DNA of 64,000 nt from Dokdonia sp. Dokd-P16 (GCF_003095655.1 NZ_CP029151.1:1673001-1737000); one strand, 5' to 3'; shown: positions 54,606 through 63,070, counted from the first letter of the stretch. Notes: generated by a model not told the origin, from the sequence alone. Program-made: numbers and translations.

Positions 54606-55613
54606 TTATCTGCCGTCTCCGTCGTTCCCATTTTGTGCTGGAGGCGTAGTTTTCTTTTTTCTTGCTTCTAAAATTGAATCCCTCTTTGCTTTTCTTACAG
54701 CAATAATAGAATCTTTTTTTCTTTTTCTATCTGCAATTGCAGCTTCTTTGGCTGCTTTAGCATTTGCGGGATCCGTGCCTAATGTTGGCGTGCTTCTTCC
54801 ACTAGATGTTGTGGTTTTTGCTTCACGTACAGCTTGTATAGAATCTTTCTTGCGCTGGCGTTCTTCAAGTAATAACCTTCTTCTTTCTTGAAAGGCCGCT
54901 TGACGTTCTGCTTTTTGCGTTTCTCTATCTTTATTGCGAGCTTCAAGTGCAGCATCACGTTCGGCAGTCTTTGCGTCTATTACTCGTTGTCTTTCTTGAC
55001 TGGCTTTATCTTGCTCTACTGTTTTTGCCTCATCGATGTCAAAATCTCTCTCGTCCTTCTTACTATTGATTTGATTACGTTTTGCAGCTCTAGTAATACT
55101 TCTAAGGACTTGATCACTTATATTAAGTCTGTCTGCCGTATACAGCATCATTAAGTCTGATGATTTATCAAAAACAAGGTCAAACTTTTTTGCTGCAGAT
55201 ATTTCTTGAACAGCGTTAAATACCTGGTCTTGTACAGGCTCAACAAGTTGTCTTCTCTGGATGGCTAAATCTCCACCTGGACCAAAACGTTTTTGCTGGT
55301 ATTCTAATATTTGATCTCTTTCAAAAGTGATTTCCTCATCACGTTCTTCTATAAGCTCTTTTGTGAGTAATGCTCTTTCATTATCCAGTTGCTTTTTCAT
55401 TGCAGCAACCTCTTCAAGTTTAGTTTCGATCTCACCTTTCCATTTCCCAACCTTATTATCGAGTTGTATAGAAGCTTCTTGATATTCAGGAACATTTTCA
55501 AGAATATAATCCATATCAATGTATCCTATACGCACACCACTAGCTCTTTGAGCTTCTAGTGAAGTAGATAACAACATTGTTGCGATTAGTAAGAGAAAAA
55601 CATGTGTCTTCAT
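54606..55613 (-). CDS. OmpH/Skp family protein with long basic C-terminal extension
   Basis: A 335-residue protein with signal peptide (ending STSLEAQ). The first ~175 residues are a normal OmpH domain (RIGYIDMDYILENVPEYQEASIQL; KKFDLVFDKSSDLMMLYTADRLNISDQVLR). The remaining ~160 residues are very Lys/Arg/Glu-rich with repeated KKDSI-x-AVR-x-AK units (three near-copies), predicted helical. Such tails are seen in Bacteroidetes OmpH paralogues, but their role is unknown. It lies between bamA and the short ompH. Confidence 0.88.
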   Translation of the reverse strand: MKTHVFLLLIATMLLSTSLEAQRASGVRIGYIDMDYILENVPEYQEASIQLDNKVGKWKGEIETKLEEVAAMKKQLDNERALLTKELIEERDEEITFERDQILEYQQKRFGPGGDLAIQRRQLVEPVQDQVFNAVQEISAAKKFDLVFDKSSDLMMLYTADRLNISDQVLRSITRAAKRNQINSKKDERDFDIDEAKTVEQDKASQERQRVIDAKTAERDAALEARNKDRETQKAERQAAFQERRRLLLEERQRKKDSIQAVREAKTTTSSGRSTPTLGTDPANAKAAKEAAIADRKRKKDSIIAVRKAKRDSILEARKKKTTPPAQNGNDGDGR

Positions 55614-55650
55614 AAGTTCAGAGTTGCATTAGAAATAATCGTGCCAAAAA

Positions 55651-58236
55651 TTAGAACTGCTGACCAATAATGAAGTGTGTTTCCCATCCATTTGCTCCCA
55701 CAGTACCAGGAATTGGGTCGAATCCATATCCAAAATCCAATCCTAATAAACCAAAGGCTGGCATAAATATACGAATTCCTGCTCCAGCAGATCTACTCAA
55801 TTGAAACGGGTTATAGTCTCTAAAATTGTCATAAGATGATCCAGCTTCTGCAAATGTTAATGCATAAATAGTAGCTTGAGGATTAAATGAAATAGGGTAA
55901 CGTAGTTCTAAGCTGAATTTATTATAGATGGTTGCTCCATCATTAGCTTGATTCGTGCTAGAAAGTGCTGCTCCTCTATCAATAGGAGTTACCGCTTGGT
56001 TAGGGTAACCTCTAAGTCGTACAATCTCTCTACCATCTAGTGAGAAACCACCTAGTCCATCTCCTCCTAAGAAGAAACGCTCAAATGGAGGTACGCCTCT
56101 GTCTTGATTATAGGCTCCAAGCCATCCAAATTCGATTCCTGTTTGTAAGACAAATTTACCAACTATCGGAGTATACCATTTACCATCAAATTTTACTTTA
56201 TAGTACTCTAACCAGTTAAAACGCTCTTGATCAATACGGCCTATCTCATCACTATCTTGATTCTCTACAGCTATTTCACGATCTGCAGCAAGTTGCTTAT
56301 AATCCGTACCGTTCCAAGCAGAGTAAGGAAGTGTAAGCTTTGCTGTAACACTTATGTCTGATCCACCAGTAGGGAATATAAGTCCACCAAATACTTCTCT
56401 TCTACTTAATCCGACTGTATAAGCTAAGTTTTCTGATGATCCATTACCAAAGGTAAATAGTCCCGTGTTGTAATTTTGTAAATCAAAGTGTTGGAAACTA
56501 ATTGCATGTGATAGACTAAAGTTTCCATCTGGCCATGAAAGACGTTTTGAGAGCCCAACCGAGCCACCTGTGATTAAAAATTTTCTATCTCTGTCTACAC
56601 GATCACTAGCATTACCGCTATTAATTCCTGTAAAAAGATATTGTATCGTATGTGAAAAAGAGGTTGAAAACTGCACTGGTTGTTTCCCTCCAAACCATGG
56701 GTCTGTAAGTGAAGCACTGTATGTTTGAAAAAACTGACTTGCTTGGGCTCTTAGAGAGAATTTCTGACCATCTCCCATAGGAAGAGGTTGGTATGCATCC
56801 TTATTAAAAATGTTCTGGATAGAGAAGTTGTTGAAAGAAAGACCTAATGTTCCCACAAAACCACCACCACCAAAACCTCCTTGAAGTTCTATCTGGCTAG
56901 CACCTTGTTCAACAACATTGTATTCTAAATCTACTGTTCCTCCTACAGCATCAAAATTGTCAAAGTTAGGCGTGAGCTGTTGAGCATCAAAAAATCCTAA
57001 CTGGCCAAGCTCTCTAATAGTTGTAACTACGGCAGCTTTACTATAACGTTGTCCGGGTTTAGTACGCAGCTCTCTGTATATAACTTTATCTTTAGTTTTG
57101 TCGTTTCCTTTTACGGTTACTTTATTAAAATAAGCGAGTTTACCTTCTGAAATACGTACCTCAAAATCTATAGTATCGTTTTGAACACTTGTCTCTACTG
57201 CATTAACATTTGAAAATAAGTAACCACTATTTTGGTAAAGGTTTGCGATGTTATCCGCATCAGGGTCCGAGTCATCTTGAATACGTTCTTTTAAGAGTAC
57301 TCCATTATAGACATCTCCTTTAAAAAGCCCTAGTTGACGGCTTAATTGCTCATCTGTATACACAGAATTACCTATAAAATCAATATCACCTATATAGTAC
57401 CTATTACCTTCTTCTACGTTCATTTCTATCGTAATACTCTTCTCGTTATTCTTGATGATAGTATCAGAAATTATTCGTGCGTCGCGGTATCCTTTTTCTT
57501 TGTACTTATTGATAAGTGAAACTTTATCTTCTTCGTAATCTGCTTTGATAAATTTAGATCGCTTCCATACACGCCAGATTTTCTTTTCTTTAGTGCTTTT
57601 CATAGAGCCTAAAAGAGTTCCTTCCTTAAGCTTCTCGCGTCCTATGATATTGATGTCGGCTATTTTTACACGCTCTCCTTTATCAATATTTACAGTCATA
57701 TTGACTTTGTTTGCACCTATACTATCTGCTGTAGGAACAGTATTAATAAAAACTTTTGAGTTAAGATATCCTTTCTTTTTGTAAGTATTCTCAATGTAAT
57801 TCTTAGCAGTTGTCTCTAGGTTTTCTGTAACCTTTGCGCCTTTATTAAGACCATTGTCTTTGATGAAGTTGGATCCTTTTTTCTGTTTGATTCCTTTAAA
57901 TCTTACTTCATTAAGTTCTGGAACTTCTTTGATGTCTAACTGTAAATCTACCTTGTCTCCATTAACAGCAGTAACATATAAGTTAATGTCTGAAAAGAGT
58001 TCTAGTCCCCATAGTTTTTTGATTACATCTGTAATCTTTTGTCCAGGTAGAAAAATGCGTTCTCCTACTCGGAGTCCTGTAAATGCAATTACAGTGTTTT
58101 CATTATAAGTAGAAACCCCACTTACTTTGATGTCTGCAATTTCATATTTAACTTCTGGATCTAACGGTAATTGTCTTTGCGCTTGTGCAAAAGTGAAGCT
58201 CAAAAGGGCTAAAAAAATCATCCATTTGCTTGTCAC
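55651..58236 (-). CDS. bamA: Outer-membrane protein assembly factor BamA
   Basis: About 862 residues. Five POTRA domains (about 30-440; e.g. VSGVSTYNENTVIAFTGLRVGERI, IDFIGNSVYTDEQLSRQLGLFKGDVYNG) precede the Omp85 barrel with RLRGYP (lid-lock motif, EIVRLRGYPNQ) and closing FIIGQQF. It inserts beta-barrel proteins into the outer membrane. The open frame extends to 58380 and overlaps uppS. I favour the GTG at 58236, which gives a good signal peptide (MTSKWMIFLALLSFTFAQAQ) 19 nt after the uppS stop; ATG 58221 and ATG 58323 are alternatives. Confidence 0.93.
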   Translation of the reverse strand: MTSKWMIFLALLSFTFAQAQRQLPLDPEVKYEIADIKVSGVSTYNENTVIAFTGLRVGERIFLPGQKITDVIKKLWGLELFSDINLYVTAVNGDKVDLQLDIKEVPELNEVRFKGIKQKKGSNFIKDNGLNKGAKVTENLETTAKNYIENTYKKKGYLNSKVFINTVPTADSIGANKVNMTVNIDKGERVKIADINIIGREKLKEGTLLGSMKSTKEKKIWRVWKRSKFIKADYEEDKVSLINKYKEKGYRDARIISDTIIKNNEKSITIEMNVEEGNRYYIGDIDFIGNSVYTDEQLSRQLGLFKGDVYNGVLLKERIQDDSDPDADNIANLYQNSGYLFSNVNAVETSVQNDTIDFEVRISEGKLAYFNKVTVKGNDKTKDKVIYRELRTKPGQRYSKAAVVTTIRELGQLGFFDAQQLTPNFDNFDAVGGTVDLEYNVVEQGASQIELQGGFGGGGFVGTLGLSFNNFSIQNIFNKDAYQPLPMGDGQKFSLRAQASQFFQTYSASLTDPWFGGKQPVQFSTSFSHTIQYLFTGINSGNASDRVDRDRKFLITGGSVGLSKRLSWPDGNFSLSHAISFQHFDLQNYNTGLFTFGNGSSENLAYTVGLSRREVFGGLIFPTGGSDISVTAKLTLPYSAWNGTDYKQLAADREIAVENQDSDEIGRIDQERFNWLEYYKVKFDGKWYTPIVGKFVLQTGIEFGWLGAYNQDRGVPPFERFFLGGDGLGGFSLDGREIVRLRGYPNQAVTPIDRGAALSSTNQANDGATIYNKFSLELRYPISFNPQATIYALTFAEAGSSYDNFRDYNPFQLSRSAGAGIRIFMPAFGLLGLDFGYGFDPIPGTVGANGWETHFIIGQQF

Positions 58237-58255
58237 TTTTGAAAAAGTAGATGCA

Positions 58256-58999
58256 CTATTTAATTTGTTCACTTGTCTTTCCAAATCTTCGTTCTCTTTT
58301 CTGATAATTGTAAATAGCGTCATGTAAATGTTCCTTTCTAAAATCTGGCCACAGTATTTCTGTAAAATAAAACTCAGCATAGGCTATCTGCCATAACAAA
58401 AAATTACTAATTCGTTGCTCTCCACTTGTGCGTATTAGCAAATCTACATCCGGCATGTCATGGGTGTAAAGATGCTCATTTATACAAGATTCATCTATTT
58501 CAGCTGGCGAAATTAGGTTATTTTTAACTTTATCGCTTATTTCTTTGACAGTTTTTATTAGTTCTTCTCTACTGCCATAACTCAATGCAAGTGTGAGTTT
58601 AAGCCTTTTGTTGTTCTTTGTTTTTTCTATAACCTCATCAAGTTCTCTTTGCGCTTTTTTAGGCAAAGAGCTAGTATTTCCAATAGTATTAAGGGAAACA
58701 TCATTGTCTTGTAAGGTTGAAATTTCTTTCTTTAAAGAGGACACAAGTAAGTTCATTAGAGTATCTACTTCTGCCTTAGGACGGTTCCAGTTTTCTGTAG
58801 AAAAAGCATAAAGAGTGAGGTAAGGCACGCCAAGTTCGGCTGCGGCCTCTACGGCTTCTCTTACTGCTTTAGACCCTTTCTTATGACCTACAGCTCTAAG
58901 AAGTCCTTGTTTTTTTGCCCATCTACCATTACCATCCATGATAATAGCGATGTGCTGGGGCAATTTTTCTTTATTAATCTGGGCAAGTACGTCCATCAT
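58256..58999 (-). CDS. uppS: Isoprenyl (undecaprenyl) diphosphate synthase
   Basis: About 247 residues from ATG 58999 (MMDVLAQINKEKLPQHIAIIMDGNGRWAKKQG); the frame open to 59035 would overlap the upstream gene. Catalytic Asp22 in MDGNGRW, the YAFSTENWNRP segment and DLLIRTSGEQRISNFLLWQIAYAEFYF are diagnostic cis-prenyltransferase motifs. It makes the C55 carrier lipid for cell-wall synthesis. It starts 4 nt after the DUF6089 stop and precedes bamA, forming an envelope-biogenesis operon. Confidence 0.95.
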   Translation of the reverse strand: MMDVLAQINKEKLPQHIAIIMDGNGRWAKKQGLLRAVGHKKGSKAVREAVEAAAELGVPYLTLYAFSTENWNRPKAEVDTLMNLLVSSLKKEISTLQDNDVSLNTIGNTSSLPKKAQRELDEVIEKTKNNKRLKLTLALSYGSREELIKTVKEISDKVKNNLISPAEIDESCINEHLYTHDMPDVDLLIRTSGEQRISNFLLWQIAYAEFYFTEILWPDFRKEHLHDAIYNYQKRERRFGKTSEQIK

Positions 59000-59003
59000 A
59001 TTC

Positions 59004-59678
59004 TTAAAATCCGCAGTAACAAGGTCTGCGGCCAAAGGTAAAACTCACGGTCATTCCCGTAAATACATACCAATCATTATTATTTTTATTTCCTAAACTT
59101 AAAGCCTCTTCTCCTGCTGGATCGCTGCCATCTATATTATCTGTAAATGTATAACGTGCACCACCTTCTAGGGCTATGACCATTGCACTATTTACTGCTA
59201 CTTTATAACCTAACACAATTGGAATCGCTACATCGAGCGCGTTTCCACTTGCTGTAACACCATCTATGTTTGATATGTTTTCTTGATTAAAAACAGTAAG
59301 ACCAGTATATAAATACGGTGCGTTTGCATTACGATCTTTAAACATATCAAATTCCCAGAAGGTATACTCCAGGCCTAATGAAATTTCTTGAAGACTATTA
59401 GTAAAAGATAATCCTCTACTTTGTCTTCTTGCCTCATGACTATCCTCGTCATTTCCTTCTAGCTCTGTAAATAGGGCTGTAAATCTAAAGGAATGTCTGG
59501 AACTTCTATTCCACTTCAGAATAGCTCCAAAAACAGGCTTGTTTGGAGAAAAGTAACTAGTCGAGCCAATGTCACTTACAACGTTAGACCCGCCTAAAAA
59601 CCCTCCTATTTCATAGGTCTGAGCTTGCGTTTCAGTATTCCAAAAAATGGCGATCAAAATAATCGTCAGGTACTTCAT
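59004..59678 (-). CDS. DUF6089 family outer-membrane beta-barrel protein
   Basis: A 224-residue protein with signal peptide (MKYLTIILIAIFWNTETQAQ). TYEIGGFLGGSNVVSDIGSTSYFSPNKPVFGAILKWNRS is the typical opening of DUF6089, a Bacteroidetes-specific porin-like family found just upstream of uppS and bamA. It ends GRRPCYCGF. Role is unknown but the constant link to bamA suggests outer-membrane assembly. It heads the operon. Confidence 0.85.
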   Translation of the reverse strand: MKYLTIILIAIFWNTETQAQTYEIGGFLGGSNVVSDIGSTSYFSPNKPVFGAILKWNRSSRHSFRFTALFTELEGNDEDSHEARRQSRGLSFTNSLQEISLGLEYTFWEFDMFKDRNANAPYLYTGLTVFNQENISNIDGVTASGNALDVAIPIVLGYKVAVNSAMVIALEGGARYTFTDNIDGSDPAGEEALSLGNKNNNDWYVFTGMTVSFTFGRRPCYCGF

Positions 59679-59760
59679 ATGGTGTTAAAAGTTTGCAAAT
59701 ATAACAATTCTGTGTTGGTACTAGCAATTAGGGATTGCTAAGATGCTGTGGGTTAGTTTA

Positions 59761-59776
59761 CGCTTTCGCGAAAGCG
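59761..59776. repeat. Iterated palindrome copy 18 (intergenic)
   Basis: A perfect 16-bp copy with TA/TA flanks in the 155-bp gap between nadK and the DUF6089 gene, 57 nt beyond the nadK stop. Confidence 0.95.
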
Positions 59777-59833
59777 TACTTAAATACGTACTAGTAACCC
59801 TTACAGAAAACATATTAAATGCATAAATATTGT

Positions 59834-60718
59834 TTAGTTTCTTTTATCCTCTCCCCAAAGGAGCTTGCGACGGAGTGTTTTTAAAAAACTATCTCCTTCC
59901 AAACGTATGAGGCTTATTTGAAAAGGTGCCTTTTGTAAAGTGATAATAGTCTCATTATCTAGGGTTGCTATACGGGAATCAAGCGAAATCAAATGTTGCT
60001 CTTCTCTTCCCGAAACGCTAAGCTCTATTACTGTGTTATCTGGGATAACTAGTGGTCTGGCATTTAAGTTATGCGGAGCGATAGGTGTGAGTATAAGGCT
60101 AGAGGTGTGCGGCGTGATTACTGGGCCTCCACAGCTAAGCGAGTATCCAGTAGAGCCTGTAGGAGTTGCAACAATAAGTCCATCTGCCCAATAGTTTGTT
60201 AAGTCTTCACCATCAAGCTTAGTCTTTACCGAGATCATAGAAGTAGTGTTTTTTCTACTCACCGCAATCTCGTTAAGTGCAAAGTTAAGTTCTCCTATTT
60301 CTTCTGATAGTTTACTTGTCGTAATTTGTAGTAAACTCCTTTTAGAGATGCTGTATTTTCCAGTTAATATTTTATCAATAGAGGCTTCAATTTCATTTTT
60401 CTTGATGGTTGCTAGAAAACCTAGTCGCCCAGTATTTATTCCTACTATAGGGATGTTGAGATCTCTAACGTAGGTTACAGTCTTTAGTATGGTTCCATCA
60501 CCTCCTATACTTACAAAGAGGTCATAACTGTTGTCTAATTCTTTGAAGGTGGAAAAGTGATTATAATCTTTTTCAATAGTGTCATTCTCATGAATGAGTT
60601 TAAGAAAGTTCTTTTCTATAATGACTTCTATCTGTTTTTTGTCAAGAATATCAAGAAGCTGCTGAATGTATTGTCCCGCTTCTTTATGATAAAACTGACC
60701 GTAAATACCAATTTTCAT
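59834..60718 (-). CDS. nadK: NAD kinase
   Basis: A 294-residue kinase making NADP from NAD. The GGDGT motif (SIGGDGTIL, Asp74) and the family block GINTGRLGFLATI, NEIAVSRKNT, GLIVATPTGSTGYSLSCGGPVI are complete. Its start lies 6 nt after the CBS-protein stop, so the two are co-transcribed. Confidence 0.96.
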   Translation of the reverse strand: MKIGIYGQFYHKEAGQYIQQLLDILDKKQIEVIIEKNFLKLIHENDTIEKDYNHFSTFKELDNSYDLFVSIGGDGTILKTVTYVRDLNIPIVGINTGRLGFLATIKKNEIEASIDKILTGKYSISKRSLLQITTSKLSEEIGELNFALNEIAVSRKNTTSMISVKTKLDGEDLTNYWADGLIVATPTGSTGYSLSCGGPVITPHTSSLILTPIAPHNLNARPLVIPDNTVIELSVSGREEQHLISLDSRIATLDNETIITLQKAPFQISLIRLEGDSFLKTLRRKLLWGEDKRN

Positions 60719-60724
60719 AATCTA

Positions 60725-61381
60725 TTAGATATTAAGGTATTTTTCTAGATATTGAGAGCGCTCTCTTAAGTCTGTAAGGAAGGTGTCTTCATGGTGACTA
60801 GATACCACGTTATAGCTATACCTTCTAAAGGCTGCGAGAATATCATTAAAATTTGATCTCCCTATTTTTACTGAAATTTCGGCAACGTCATTCTCTATTC
60901 TAGAGATAAACATTCCCCAGATTTTCCCATCATTAGACTCTACAATCTGACTTATTTCGCTAAAAGAATAATCTTGGATTCCTTTTTCTATAATCACCAC
61001 GCTTCCTGGCTCACTTATAAAAGGAGTGCTATTAAAGAAGCTCATTACATCTTCTAGTTCATAGTAACCTAGATAGGTGTTTTTTTCATCTAGTACTGGC
61101 ATCATGTTGCAGCCGTGTCTTGCAAAAGTCTCGAGTACATCTAGCCAGTTTGTATCATAACGCACAAAAAATTGCTCATAGCCATGGCTGTATTCACTTA
61201 TAGGAATACCTGCGTCTAGGCAATGTGTGTCATTTTCAGGTAGTGATCCTACATAAACACCTTCTCGTTCTATAGGAACATGAGAATAGGTAGTTTGACT
61301 AAAAATAGACTGTACTTCTCCTATGTTCTGCTTTTCAGAAACTGGAGAAATATCATTTATAATGAAATCTGTTAACGTCAT
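60725..61381 (-). CDS. CBS domain protein
   Basis: A 218-residue cytosolic protein with two CBS motifs (about 5-65, VSEKQNIGEVQSIFSQTTYSHVPIEREGVYVGSLPEND; about 75-125, TNWLDVLETFARHGCNMMPVLDEKNTYLGYYELEDVM) and an ACT-like C-terminal part (VVIIEKGIQDYSFSEISQIVESNDGKIWG). Such proteins may sense nucleotides. It is the first gene of a pair with nadK, suggesting a link to NAD or adenylate status, which is inference. It is divergent from pdxJ. Confidence 0.85.
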   Translation of the reverse strand: MTLTDFIINDISPVSEKQNIGEVQSIFSQTTYSHVPIEREGVYVGSLPENDTHCLDAGIPISEYSHGYEQFFVRYDTNWLDVLETFARHGCNMMPVLDEKNTYLGYYELEDVMSFFNSTPFISEPGSVVIIEKGIQDYSFSEISQIVESNDGKIWGMFISRIENDVAEISVKIGRSNFNDILAAFRRYSYNVVSSHHEDTFLTDLRERSQYLEKYLNI

Positions 61382-61426
61382 ACTGCAAAATAATGAAAAA
61401 ATAACCGCCTAGCAGCGGTCTCTTTG

Positions 61427-61434
61427 TATTTTTG
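61427..61434 (+). promoter_or_regulatory. TAnnTTTG promoter box of pdxJ
   Basis: TATTTTTG lies 25 nt before the pdxJ ATG. An ACCGC/GCGGT inverted repeat (61404-61419) sits just upstream in the divergent region. Confidence 0.55.
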
Positions 61435-61459
61435 TGATATCAAATAATACCATATTGCT

Positions 61460-62173
61460 ATGACAAAATTAAGTGTAAACATAAATAAGGTTGCCACATT
61501 GCGTAATGCAAGAGGAGGTAATGTTCCAGATCTATTAAAAGTAGCTAGTGACCTTGAGAAAATGGGTGCTCAAGGAATAACTATTCATCCTCGTCCAGAT
61601 GAGCGTCACATAAGATATCAAGATGCGAGAGACCTTGTAGATGTAGTTACTACAGAGTTTAATATAGAAGGAAATCCTATCCAGAAATTCATAGACCTAG
61701 TTCTCGAGACTAAGCCTACACAAGTTACCCTAGTTCCAGATGCTGTAGATGCTATTACTAGTAATGCTGGCTGGGATACCATTAAACATAAAAGTTTCTT
61801 GCAAGAAGTAATTCAAGAGTTTAAAGAAGTAGGAATACGCACCTCAATTTTTGTAGATCCAGTGCTAGAGATGGTAGAAGGAGCTAAGGAAACAGGCGCA
61901 GACCGCATCGAGCTGTATACGGAGTCCTATGCAGATGGTTACGTGCTTAATAAGGAAGAAGCTATAAAACCATTTATCGCTGCTGCTTTTCATGCAAGTG
62001 ATATAGGAATAGGGATTAATGCAGGGCACGATTTGTCACTAGATAATATTGAATATTTTCATAATAGTATTCCAGATTTGCTAGAGGTTTCTATAGGTCA
62101 TGCATTGATGGCAGAGTCTTTATATCTAGGTTTTGAAACAGTGGTAGCTTCGTATCTCAAAAAACTTCAATAG
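61460..62173 (+). CDS. pdxJ: Pyridoxine 5'-phosphate synthase
   Basis: A 237-residue TIM-barrel enzyme making pyridoxine phosphate in the DXP-dependent vitamin B6 route. LSVNINKVATLRNARGGNVPDLL, GITIHPRPDERHI, NIEGNPIQ, VTLVPDA, GINAGHDLSLDNI and EVSIGHALMAESL are signature stretches. The alpha/beta hydrolase begins 3 nt after its stop. Confidence 0.96.
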   Translation: MTKLSVNINKVATLRNARGGNVPDLLKVASDLEKMGAQGITIHPRPDERHIRYQDARDLVDVVTTEFNIEGNPIQKFIDLVLETKPTQVTLVPDAVDAITSNAGWDTIKHKSFLQEVIQEFKEVGIRTSIFVDPVLEMVEGAKETGADRIELYTESYADGYVLNKEEAIKPFIAAAFHASDIGIGINAGHDLSLDNIEYFHNSIPDLLEVSIGHALMAESLYLGFETVVASYLKKLQ

Positions 62174-62176
62174 ATC

Positions 62177-62941
62177 ATGTTGCATTCTAATATCATAGGA
62201 GAAGGTGAACCGCTCATCATATTGCACGGTTTTCTAGGGATGGGTGATAACTGGAAAACACTAGCAAAGCAATTTGCAGGAGACGGTTTTCAAGTGCATC
62301 TTATAGACCAGCGTAATCATGGGCGTAGTTTCCATAGTGATGCCTTTAGCTATGAATTAATGGTAGAAGATCTCAAGTCTTATTGTGTAGCAAATGGACT
62401 TGAAGAATTCCATTTGCTTGGACACTCAATGGGAGGTAAGGTGGCTATGCTGTATGCTGCCACCCATCCAGATATGGTAAAGAAATTAATCATAGCAGAT
62501 ATAGGTGTAAAAGAATATCCGCAACATCACCAGATTATCCTTGAGGGACTAACTGCCTTGTCAAATGATGTTCAGGCAATGACGAGTCGTTCAGGAGCAG
62601 ATGATTTTCTTTCAAGATATATTACAGATGATGGTACGAGAATGTTTTTGCTCAAAAACCTTTATTGGAAAGAAAAGGGTGTGCTAGGTTTTAGAATGAA
62701 CCTCAAAGCACTTATAGAAAATATAGAACAAATAGGGAAGGCACTTCCCGTAGGAGCTTCATACGAAGGAGAGGTGCTTTTTTTAAGAGGAGATAGGTCT
62801 AATTATATTCTTGATGAGGATGAAAAAGGTCTTTATAACGCTTTCGCGAAAGCGCAATTAATTACCATTTCAAATGCTGGTCACTGGCTTCATGCAGAAA
62901 ATCCTAAAGATTTTTACAAAGAAGTGATAAATTTTTTATAA
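62177..62941 (+). CDS. Alpha/beta hydrolase, YbfF-like esterase
   Basis: A 254-residue hydrolase. HGFLGMGDNWKTLA carries the oxyanion loop, Ser84 the nucleophile (LLGHSMGGKVA) and His236 the catalytic base (NAGHWLHAENP). IDQRNHGRS is typical of YbfF-type acyl-CoA/ester hydrolases. The palindrome encodes NAFAKAQ near residues 221-227, before the His motif. Co-transcribed with pdxJ. Substrate is unknown. Confidence 0.88.
   Translation: MLHSNIIGEGEPLIILHGFLGMGDNWKTLAKQFAGDGFQVHLIDQRNHGRSFHSDAFSYELMVEDLKSYCVANGLEEFHLLGHSMGGKVAMLYAATHPDMVKKLIIADIGVKEYPQHHQIILEGLTALSNDVQAMTSRSGADDFLSRYITDDGTRMFLLKNLYWKEKGVLGFRMNLKALIENIEQIGKALPVGASYEGEVLFLRGDRSNYILDEDEKGLYNAFAKAQLITISNAGHWLHAENPKDFYKEVINFL
62839..62854. 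repeat. Iterated palindrome copy 19 (inside alpha/beta hydrolase)
   Basis: A perfect 16-bp copy read as AFAKA (YNAFAKAQLI), the last copy in the window. Confidence 0.95.
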
Positions 62942-62954
62942 CATTGTTTCAGCA

Positions 62955-62980
62955 AATTTACTATGTATGCATAGTAAATT
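62955..62980. promoter_or_regulatory. Perfect 11-bp inverted repeat before the FadL gene
   Basis: AATTTACTATG, loop TATG, CATAGTAAATT, 14 nt after the hydrolase stop. It lacks a T-run, so it may be an operator or a weak transcription end. Confidence 0.45.
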
Positions 62981-63013
62981 GGTAATAAAACTATCAATCC
63001 CTTATAAATACTG

Positions 63014-63021
63014 TATTTTTG
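63014..63021 (+). promoter_or_regulatory. TAnnTTTG promoter box of the FadL-type gene
   Basis: TATTTTTG, 49 nt upstream of the ATG at 63071. Confidence 0.5.
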
Positions 63022-63070
63022 AGGATAGATTTTTAAGAATAACACATTTCCCTTAACCTTAAATTAAATT

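Noticed and set aside
58237-58380. Upstream extension of bamA
   Set aside because: It overlaps the 3' end of uppS in another frame and places the signal peptide internally.
844-62854. The iterated palindrome as a parS, FtsK (KOPS) or terminator element
   Set aside because: parS sites are few and near the origin, KOPS are not palindromic, and copies lack T-runs and mostly lie inside genes.
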